This document shows, piece by piece, positions 1 through 4,285 of a stretch of 14,818 nucleotides of DNA. Position numbers and translations under genes: made by a program. Under the pieces are notes generated by a model that was not told where the DNA came from, did not search any database, and was given only the letters and a program-made list of their open reading frames with translations. Position 1 is the stretch's first letter, and each line of letters begins with the position of its first letter. This DNA is from Minisyncoccota bacterium (lineage in GTDB: Bacteria > Patescibacteriota > Minisyncoccia > Moranbacterales > GCA-2747515): assembly GCA_938044295.1 (NCBI GenBank), contig CALIRC010000124.1, positions 1 through 14,818 on the forward strand. The letters are read 5' to 3'.

Positions 1-207
1 GGACCAAAGATCGGTGCGATCCTAGATACACTTTTAGCAGAGGTTATCGAGGATGCATCTCGCAATACCCTAGAATACCTTAAAGAACGTGCAATTGCAT
101 TAGAAAAGGAAGATTTACAAACGCTGCGTCTGGCAGCAAAAAAGCGCATCGCTGCCGAACAGGAACTTGAAGATCAGCAAATGCGCAAGGACCACTGGGT
201 TAAGTAG
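1..207 (+). CDS. CCA tRNA nucleotidyltransferase-like protein, C-terminal end (partial)
   Basis: Frame 1 is open from the window edge to a TAG at 205-207, giving the last 68 residues of a longer protein. The segment begins GPKIGAILDTLLAEVIED and continues with an NTLEYLKERA stretch and a charged helical tail ending DHWVK. A GPK(I/V)G-x-IL-x-x-LL-x-EV-(I/L)-x-D block followed by NT-x-(E)YL is what I recall from the very C-terminus of bacterial CCA-adding enzymes / poly(A) polymerase-type HD proteins, including CPR versions. Such enzymes add or repair the 3' CCA of tRNAs. That fits the tRNA-Leu gene at 2124, whose CCA is not encoded. The catalytic head domain lies outside the window, so the family assignment rests only on this tail. 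No clear terminator follows; only weak dyad symmetry is visible around 228-246. Confidence 0.6.
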   Translation, partial: GPKIGAILDTLLAEVIEDASRNTLEYLKERAIALEKEDLQTLRLAAKKRIAAEQELEDQQMRKDHWVK

Positions 208-297
208 TCTTATTTTACATATATTTGCTCATCTGATTGTTGCATGAGATAATAGTATTCATTGATAGATTCGATGATTCAATAAAGGAGGAGGACC

Positions 298-819
298 ATG
301 CGAAAAGCAGGTAATTATATATTACAAAATAGCGTAATTTGGCGTGTTTTATTGGTTATTTTTTTGATTTATGTCTCGGTAGGCATCTACTTTGGACGTG
401 ATTTTTCTTCGATTAGTGCTGTTGACCTTATATTTCATGAAGCTGGGCACTTTGTTTTTATGCCTTTTGGCATGATGTTGGGCATCCTAGGTGGTACCCT
501 CATGCAGATCTTTGTACCGGGTGTGCTCTTGGGTTATTTTGTCAAACGAAAAGACTACTATGCGAGTGCTGTAATGCTCTGGTGGCTCGGTGAGAACCTT
601 ACAAATATCAGCATCTATGTGTCTGACGCAAACGCACAGGCTTTAGTGCTTTTGGGTGATGGTGGCCATGACTGGTTTATGCTGCTGAATATGTGGGGAA
701 TACTCCCCCATGACAAACTTATCGGAGATTTACTTTGGCACTCAGGTGTTATGCTGATCCTTACTGGCATCATGTGGGCACTGATGTATAGTCACAAGAG
801 CGTTAGAAGACGATCGTAG
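298..819 (+). CDS. Small integral membrane protein with HEAGH zinc-metalloprotease-like motif
   Basis: 173 residues, ATG start, TAG stop. The start is fixed by a textbook Shine-Dalgarno (AAAGGAGGAGG, 284-294) just upstream. A first membrane helix spans residues 15-31. It is followed by FHEAGHFVF with His47, Glu48 and His51 in the zinc-protease HExxH arrangement, hydrophobic segments at about 55-80 and 90-105, and a last helix at about 148-163. Other conserved-looking blocks are WWLGEN (95-100), YVSDANAQ (107-114) and GGHDW (122-126), which could supply a third metal ligand. The protein ends in an Arg-rich tail. HExxH at the edge of a membrane helix is typical of M50-like intramembrane proteases, but the classical second M50 motif is not obvious and there is no PDZ domain. 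A protease role is therefore inferred from the motif alone; a metal-binding membrane protein with another function is equally possible. Confidence 0.75.
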   Translation: MRKAGNYILQNSVIWRVLLVIFLIYVSVGIYFGRDFSSISAVDLIFHEAGHFVFMPFGMMLGILGGTLMQIFVPGVLLGYFVKRKDYYASAVMLWWLGENLTNISIYVSDANAQALVLLGDGGHDWFMLLNMWGILPHDKLIGDLLWHSGVMLILTGIMWALMYSHKSVRRRS

Positions 820-875
820 AGCCACTTTACTTTTGTGGATTCTCGTACTACAGTACAGATATTATTCTATTTTTT

Positions 876-1178
876 ATGAAATTTACTATTGAACCGTTGC
901 GTGTTAATGCAACTACTGCTATGCGACGTACTGGATATCGCTTTCAACACCGTGTCGAGGATACAGGCGAGTTGAGCTTTGTCCGTGAGATCGGTAGCAA
1001 TGGCTACCCACGCTACCATATGTACGCCAAGCTCACAGGCGCGCGTCTAGACTTAAGTATCCACATCGACCACAAGAAACATACCTATGGTAACCAAACC
1101 CGACATCACGGTGAATATGGTGAGGATGGCGCCCTTGCAGAAGAAGTGGAGCGATTAAAAAAGACTCTTGGCGCATAA
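876..1178 (+). CDS. Conserved hypothetical protein, about 100 aa (CPR-type MKFTIEPL family)
   Basis: 100 residues, ATG start, TAA stop. The N-terminus MKFTIEPLRVNATTAMRRTG and the central blocks SFVREIGSNGYPRYHMY and LDLSIHIDHKKHTYG resemble a short conserved hypothetical protein I recall from Parcubacteria and other CPR genomes. Its function is not known to me. The pattern suggests a small soluble alpha/beta fold with many His and charged residues (HIDHKKH, RHHGEYGEDG) and an amphipathic C-terminal helix. No signal peptide or membrane segment is seen. There is no Shine-Dalgarno: the bases before the ATG are a T-run, and a TATTAT hexamer at 860-865 sits only 10 nt upstream, so the mRNA may be leaderless. 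The gene converges on the 223-aa gene on the other strand, and the two share a terminator hairpin. Confidence 0.8.
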   Translation: MKFTIEPLRVNATTAMRRTGYRFQHRVEDTGELSFVREIGSNGYPRYHMYAKLTGARLDLSIHIDHKKHTYGNQTRHHGEYGEDGALAEEVERLKKTLGA

Positions 1179-1192
1179 AGGGTCACTATATA

Positions 1193-1222
1193 AAAACAAG
1201 GATGATCTAGTCCTTGTTTTTT
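1193..1222. terminator. Bidirectional intrinsic terminator between convergent genes
   Basis: AAAACAAGGA (1193-1202) pairs perfectly with TCCTTGTTTT (1211-1220) around an 8-nt loop. The A-run on the left and T-run on the right let it serve either strand. It lies 14 nt past the stop of the 100-aa gene, and its right half overlaps the stop codon and last codons (KNKD) of the convergent 223-aa gene. Confidence 0.8.
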
Positions 1223-1878
1223 GTTTTTAGTGCTACGCTGAGAACTATTCTCATGATAATTACTGTAACGCCAAACATTACGATCAGTAGACTTAATGGT
1301 GGGAGCGGTGAGCTGTCTGTCATCATATAGACCCACTGCGGTGATGCCTTGTACGCTATATGGATGATTGATAGTACGTAGGCGAAATACCCTACCCTCA
1401 GTGCTGCTCGCCATCGTTTTCCACCAAGCTTCTTGACTGCAGCAACGTTTGAGATCAGTGCCATCATCAAAAATATAGCAAACGCTCCAAGTGCGCATAG
1501 AAATGCGACGATGTTTTGCGGCAGGAAGAAGAAACCTAGGTCAAATTCTTTCTGAGAAAGAGACACAAATCCATGAACACATACTAGCCAAAAGCCTGTT
1601 AGCCCCCAATACTTTCTATAGACGATGTAGCGATCTGCAAAATCCCAGAAATAGCAAACGCTACTTGCAATAAACGATAGTCCGATCATGATCATGGCAG
1701 CATTGGCTACAGCGCGGTTTAAGGACTCTACATTATTCCATGTTGTCTGCATGACTATATAAGCGCAGCAAAATATCACCATACCCAAAGCAAGTAGGAG
1801 TGCATTGCCCCAGAGCTTTGCTGTAGAGGGCACCTCGATGCGACTCATGATTTCTTCAAACCTTTTTTCGAAACTCAT
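1207..1878 (-). CDS. Ferric reductase-like / MsrQ-like transmembrane protein
   Basis: 223 residues, TAG stop. About six membrane helices at roughly 24-44, 58-78, 92-108, 121-143, 162-178 and 192-214. The order of features matches ferric-reductase-like transmembrane domain proteins (PF01794 / MsrQ-YedZ type): an N-terminal helix, an Asn/Arg-rich loop, a conserved YRKYWGLTGF turn, a helix with His102 (VCVHGF), a helix ending in the ALISN motif (140-144), the WRAALRVGY loop and a helix with His173 (IIHIAY). Family members bind heme through histidines in adjacent helices and pass electrons across the membrane. Only His102 and His173 are present in the whole protein, fewer than usual, so at most one heme looks likely. 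There is no flavin or NAD domain. A TATAAT at 1904-1909 lies 25 nt before the start codon, and a strong palindrome lies further upstream. No MsrP-like partner is in the window. Confidence 0.7.
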   Translation of the reverse strand: MSFEKRFEEIMSRIEVPSTAKLWGNALLLALGMVIFCCAYIVMQTTWNNVESLNRAVANAAMIMIGLSFIASSVCYFWDFADRYIVYRKYWGLTGFWLVCVHGFVSLSQKEFDLGFFFLPQNIVAFLCALGAFAIFLMMALISNVAAVKKLGGKRWRAALRVGYFAYVLSIIHIAYKASPQWVYMMTDSSPLPPLSLLIVMFGVTVIIMRIVLSVALKTKNKD

Positions 1879-1903
1879 AGTATTTTTATTTTACTCTTTG
1901 TCC

Positions 1904-1933
1904 ATTATACTATAATTTTCTGTTATCAGTCTG
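1904..1933 (-). promoter_or_regulatory. Candidate promoter of the ferric reductase-like gene
   Basis: On the minus strand there is a perfect -10 TATAAT (1904-1909). At 18-bp spacing the best -35 is CAGACT (1928-1933), only 3/6 to consensus. Predicted transcription starts about 20 nt before the ATG. The weak -35 overlaps the left end of the palindrome at 1930-1952, which would fit a regulated promoter. Confidence 0.45.
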
Positions 1934-1952
1934 TAGAAATTCTTTCTACAGA
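1930..1952. promoter_or_regulatory. 10-bp-arm palindrome, candidate operator
   Basis: TCTGTAGAAA (1930-1939) and TTTCTACAGA (1943-1952) are perfect inverted repeats separated by TTC. The element lies between the promoter of the ferric reductase-like gene (minus) and the tRNA promoter (plus). No T-run follows on either side, so a terminator is unlikely. A dimeric transcription-factor site overlapping the weak -35 is the simplest reading. Confidence 0.55.
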
Positions 1953-1977
1953 TATCACCCATTGCAGTAATGAGACC

Positions 1978-2006
1978 TTGCATTAATGAACGCCATGAAG
2001 TATACT
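1978..2006 (+). promoter_or_regulatory. Sigma70-type promoter upstream of the tRNA-Leu locus
   Basis: TTGCAT (1978-1983), a 17-bp spacer and TATACT (2001-2006). Predicted transcription starts near 2013, about 12 nt before the degenerate tRNA-Leu copy, and would continue through the functional tRNA to the terminator at 2214. Confidence 0.7.
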
Positions 2007-2020
2007 AGCAAGACTGAATT

Positions 2021-2094
2021 ATATGCTGGGTGGCGGAATTGGTAAGTGGCGCTCAGGTTTAGGTGCAGTTACCCATTTGGGCCAGTGTTAGCAT
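2021..2094 (+). pseudogene. Decayed tandem copy of tRNA-Leu (5' half)
   Basis: The segment from 2021 to about 2044 matches 2120-2144 (the start of the intact tRNA-Leu and 4 nt before it) except for one missing G in the acceptor stem. It continues with a 3-nt longer D-arm region and keeps GGTTTAGG of the anticodon loop. After that it diverges completely: no variable arm, no TTCAA T-loop and no matching acceptor 3' strand. Only a weak TGCTGG/TTAGCA pairing can close it. It carries the promoter that probably serves the locus. Reading: a relic of a roughly 100-bp tandem duplication of promoter plus tRNA head. Confidence 0.65.
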
Positions 2095-2104
2095 AGTGTA
2101 CAAT
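2080..2104 (+). promoter_or_regulatory. Candidate internal promoter for the intact tRNA-Leu
   Basis: TACAAT at 2099-2104 lies 19 nt before the intact tRNA, nearly the same distance as TATACT has from the decayed copy. A poor TTTGGG or TTGGGC -35 sits 16-17 bp upstream. Weak support; it may be the degenerate sister of the promoter at 1978. Confidence 0.3.
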
Positions 2105-2123
2105 TGAAGATATAAAGCAATAT

Positions 2124-2207
2124 GCTGGGGTGGCGGAATTGGTAGACGCGCTAGGTTTAGGCCCTAGTGGGAGCAATCCTGTGGAGGTTCAAGTCCTCTC
2201 TCCAGCA
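2124..2207 (+). tRNA. tRNA-Leu, anticodon TAG
   Basis: The acceptor stem GCTGGGG (2124-2130) pairs with CTCCAGC (2200-2206), with one G-T pair, and the discriminator A is at 2207. The D-arm contains AATTGGTAGAC. The anticodon stem is CTAGG/CCTAG around loop TTTAGGC, giving anticodon TAG, which reads CUN leucine codons. A long variable arm (TGGGAGCAATCCTGT) marks a class II tRNA, and the T-arm GAGG-TTCAAGT-CCTC is standard. The 3' CCA is not encoded (CAA follows the discriminator), so a CCA-adding enzyme is needed. A strong terminator follows at once. Confidence 0.97.
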
Positions 2208-2213
2208 CAAAAC

Positions 2214-2239
2214 AAAACAGCCCTGAGGGCTGTTTTTTT
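2214..2239 (+). terminator. Intrinsic terminator of tRNA-Leu
   Basis: AAAACAGCCC (2214-2223) and GGGCTGTTTT (2227-2236) form a perfect 10-bp stem with a TGA loop, and the T-run extends from 2233 to 2239. Confidence 0.93.
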
Positions 2240-2243
2240 GCAT

Positions 2244-2280
2244 AAAAAAAGATCCAGCTTCTAGAACAGAGAGCCGGATC
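2244..2280 (-). terminator. Intrinsic terminator of the lipoprotein gene
   Basis: On the minus strand GATCCGGC (from 2280) pairs with GCTGGATC (ending at 2251), an 8-bp stem with one G-T pair. Seven T residues follow immediately (A-run 2244-2250 on the plus strand). It starts 18 nt after the lipoprotein stop codon. Confidence 0.88.
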
Positions 2281-2298
2281 ATTGTACATCATGGACCG

Positions 2299-2763
2299 CT
2301 ACTTTTGTCTCAATGGACAAACATTGCTATCAGAACTTGGAAAATCACGAGTTTTTTCTCTGATGTGTTTCCAAATATCAACCCCATGAATCTGATTGAT
2401 GTCTCCAATGTACATAGTAGTACAATTTCCTATAGTATTTTCAAGGACACCGATGTAGATAAGATCTTCGAGGTAGGCGGAATATTTTTCGCCGTTATTA
2501 TACACGTTGATCCCTTTCCGTCCGTTATTCCATGGTTTCACATGTCCGACTAGTAGGTAGGATTCGTAATCCACTCTCTGAACGATCAATAGCCAATGTT
2601 TATCCAGTCCACCTCCCAGCTCATCTGATTTTTCTGCTGTAAGGATTGCTCCATAACTACCTTGAATATCTATTATGTCACCTTTTGGTGTCGGTCCTCC
2701 TGATTCGCATGCGCCAAGGATAACCGTTACTGCCAGAAGCAGGCTAACTATCATTCTATTCAT
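2299..2763 (-). CDS. Putative lipoprotein of unknown function
   Basis: 154 residues, ATG start, TAG stop. The N-terminus is a classic lipoprotein signal: MNRM, a hydrophobic core and the lipobox LGAC with Cys19 as the predicted lipidation site, followed by a Gly/Pro-rich linker (ESGGPTPKGD). The mature part of about 135 residues is mainly beta-like with many aromatic and charged residues, for example HWLLIVQRVDYESYLLVGHV at 56-75. Cys114 and Cys149 could form an extracytoplasmic disulfide. I recognise no family. The protein should be anchored on the outer face of the membrane. It is monocistronic: it has its own terminator at 2244-2280 and a good promoter at 2814-2842 overlapped by an inverted repeat, so its expression may be regulated. 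The ribosome site is weak (GGGAAA about 7 nt before the ATG). A second in-frame ATG three codons later would still leave an adequate signal peptide. Confidence 0.85.
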   Translation of the reverse strand: MNRMIVSLLLAVTVILGACESGGPTPKGDIIDIQGSYGAILTAEKSDELGGGLDKHWLLIVQRVDYESYLLVGHVKPWNNGRKGINVYNNGEKYSAYLEDLIYIGVLENTIGNCTTMYIGDINQIHGVDIWKHIREKTRDFPSSDSNVCPLRQK

Positions 2764-2813
2764 TTCTATTTCCCATATTCGTAGCCCTCGGTGTAAGGAC
2801 TATCAGTGAAAGT

Positions 2814-2842
2814 ATAATACCATTTTTTATCATCTAAGTCAA
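2814..2842 (-). promoter_or_regulatory. Sigma70-type promoter of the lipoprotein gene
   Basis: On the minus strand: TTGACT (2837-2842), exactly 17 bp, then TATTAT (2814-2819). Predicted transcription starts near 2807, leaving a 5' UTR of about 44 nt. This is the only close-to-consensus pair upstream of the gene. Confidence 0.75.
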
Positions 2843-2854
2843 TCATTTGACTTA
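2835..2854. promoter_or_regulatory. Inverted repeat over the -35 box, candidate operator
   Basis: TAAGTCAA (2835-2842) and TTGACTTA (2847-2854) are perfect 8-bp arms separated by TCAT. The left arm contains the -35 hexamer of the lipoprotein promoter, so a bound dimer would block RNA polymerase. No regulator gene is adjacent. Confidence 0.5.
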
Positions 2855-3203
2855 AATATCAGTAGTTATGCGTATCTTATATTATATTGTTTAACGCATG
2901 TCTTACTTAATAAGGTGTGCCGTCATGAAAAATATTTACAACTTTTTTTGCGTACTACAAGTTGCAGTATATATAGCGTCCATCCGAGAAGCATTGCCGC
3001 CCTACCCTATGTTCTTTTCTTTGTCATTTTGAATTTTGAGACTTCGATCTTCGTCATCTGTCATTTTTTTGATGATCCGAAATCCCGCAGTCACCATCGA
3101 TAAAAGAATCAATCTTATACCCACTACAAAATCCCCTATGAGTAGGTGTTTTTCGTAGTTTCTAAGCCAATTTAAAAGTACTTGAAATATTAGCTATCTC
3201 TAT

Positions 3204-3231
3204 AAAACACCTTACAAAAGTAAGGTATTTT
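3204..3231 (-). terminator. Intrinsic terminator of the nrdA-nrdB operon
   Basis: In the minus-strand RNA, AAAAUACCUUAC pairs with GUAAGGUGUUUU (12 bp, one U-G pair) around a UUUU loop, and the 3' arm ends in a U-run. It begins 9 nt past the nrdB stop. The wobble pair would be an A-C mismatch in the plus-strand RNA, so the element is directional. Confidence 0.85.
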
Positions 3232-3239
3232 AAGAGGTT

Positions 3240-4232
3240 CTAATTTGCTGCTTTTTCTTCTGAAGCATTTGCGTTTACTTCGTAGTTTGTATTGACTGTT
3301 TCGAAGAAATTTACAAGCTCTAACTGATCGTTTGCTATGGTCATAAACTTTGCTGGGTTCTCGACATTATATTCTAGCTCAAAGCCTAACTCCTCCAGTC
3401 GTCTGTCTGCAATGTACTGGATGTACTGGTTGCAGTACTCGGTGTTGAGTCCGAGGACGCCGTTTGGTAGGATTTCTGTGTTGTAGTCCATTTCTAGTTG
3501 TACGCCCTCGAGGATCATCTCGCGGATTTCTGCGGCGAATTCATCCGTAACGATGTCAGGATTTTCTTCGAGCGCTGTCAGGATAAGCTGCATGCCAAAT
3601 GCGATGTGCAGCGATTCATCCCTGAGAATCCATTTGATGAGATTTGCGAAGTTTTTCATCTTGTTTCTTTGGCGAAAGGCAAGGATGACCATAAATCCCC
3701 CATAAAACCAGATCGACTCTGCAACGATGTTTGTGGCGACGAGATTTTTCACGAACTGCTGCTTGCCCTCGACTGTTTCGATGTCGACTTCACCTTCACT
3801 CATACTGATGATGTACGTCTCAAGATATTTATCCTTTGCAATTGTGGACTTGTAATCCGTAAACATGTTGTAGATTTTGTCGCGATCGACTGGGAAGCTT
3901 TTTAGGACGTACTCCATCGTCTCTGAATGGTTGGCCTCTTCCATCATCCACCTTGCTGTGTACATATGTGCTTCAGGGGAAGTGATATTTGGATAGACAC
4001 CAAGTGCTATTGAACGGTTAACGATGAACTCTGCAGGATTGAAAAAAGAAAGAATCATCTCGAAAATATGTTTCTCATCCTCAGTGAGACTTTCAAAATC
4101 TGGGAGATCCTCAGATAGTGGTTGTTCTTCTGGGAACCATGTATTAGCGACTGATTGCTTGTACATGTCATGTGCCCACTGGTACTCATCTGTGCGGCGA
4201 AAGTGTTCTGGTGATGCTTTTCCGAGGATCAT
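3240..4232 (-). CDS. nrdB: Class I ribonucleotide reductase small (beta) subunit, radical Tyr replaced by Met
   Basis: 330 residues, ATG start, TAG stop, normal NrdB length. It assembles the metal cofactor whose oxidising equivalent starts catalysis in NrdA, making dNTPs from ribonucleotides in the cytosol. By motif alignment to E. coli R2 the six metal ligands are Glu68 (SFFNPAEF), Glu99 and His102 (EEANH), Glu172 (VAESIW), Glu206 and His209 (RDESLH). Trp32 (TWFPEE) and Asp205 match the Trp48/Asp237 radical-transfer pair, and Tyr317 near the C-terminus could match Tyr356. The tyrosine that carries the radical in classes Ia and Ib lies four residues after the first ligand His; here that residue is Met106 (HSETM). 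A Glu first ligand with no Tyr is a class Ic-like constellation (Chlamydia has Phe there). The gene lies 53 bp after nrdA with no clear Shine-Dalgarno, in one operon, and has its own terminator. Confidence 0.95.
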   Translation of the reverse strand: MILGKASPEHFRRTDEYQWAHDMYKQSVANTWFPEEQPLSEDLPDFESLTEDEKHIFEMILSFFNPAEFIVNRSIALGVYPNITSPEAHMYTARWMMEEANHSETMEYVLKSFPVDRDKIYNMFTDYKSTIAKDKYLETYIISMSEGEVDIETVEGKQQFVKNLVATNIVAESIWFYGGFMVILAFRQRNKMKNFANLIKWILRDESLHIAFGMQLILTALEENPDIVTDEFAAEIREMILEGVQLEMDYNTEILPNGVLGLNTEYCNQYIQYIADRRLEELGFELEYNVENPAKFMTIANDQLELVNFFETVNTNYEVNANASEEKAAN

Positions 4233-4285
4233 ATTTTTTTGATTTTAGTGATTACTTCTTAAACTTTCTGTAGTGTCTATAAGAT

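Larger units (their letters stand above)
2764..3239. other. Gene-free stretch between lipoprotein gene and nrdB
   Basis: About 475 bp, AT-rich. It holds the lipoprotein promoter and its inverted repeat (2814-2854) at one end and the nrdB terminator (3204-3231) at the other. In between I see only short open frames: a 62-codon frame at 2915-3103, and a 35-codon frame at 2925-3032 that has an AAGG upstream but ends in TGA. Neither resembles a protein family. No tRNA, riboswitch or repeat was recognised. Confidence 0.6.

Noticed and set aside
2024..2094. A second functional tRNA-Leu
   Set aside because: No T-loop, no variable arm, anticodon stem unpaired, and the acceptor closes only with wobble pairs.
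1978..2207. Phage or integrative-element attachment site at tRNA-Leu
   Set aside because: The duplicated part is the 5' half plus promoter, the copies are adjacent, and no integrase or mobile gene is present.
2915..3103. Open frames in the 2764-3239 gap (62 codons; also a 35-codon frame at 2925-3032)
   Set aside because: No family resemblance, no hydrophobic or repeat pattern typical of small proteins, and the shorter one ends in TGA, a stop not used by any other gene here.
3240..4232. Class Ie (metal-free, DOPA radical) ribonucleotide reductase or R2-like ligand-binding oxidase
   Set aside because: All six metal ligands are present, unlike class Ie, and the gene sits directly after a complete nrdA, unlike the oxidase family.
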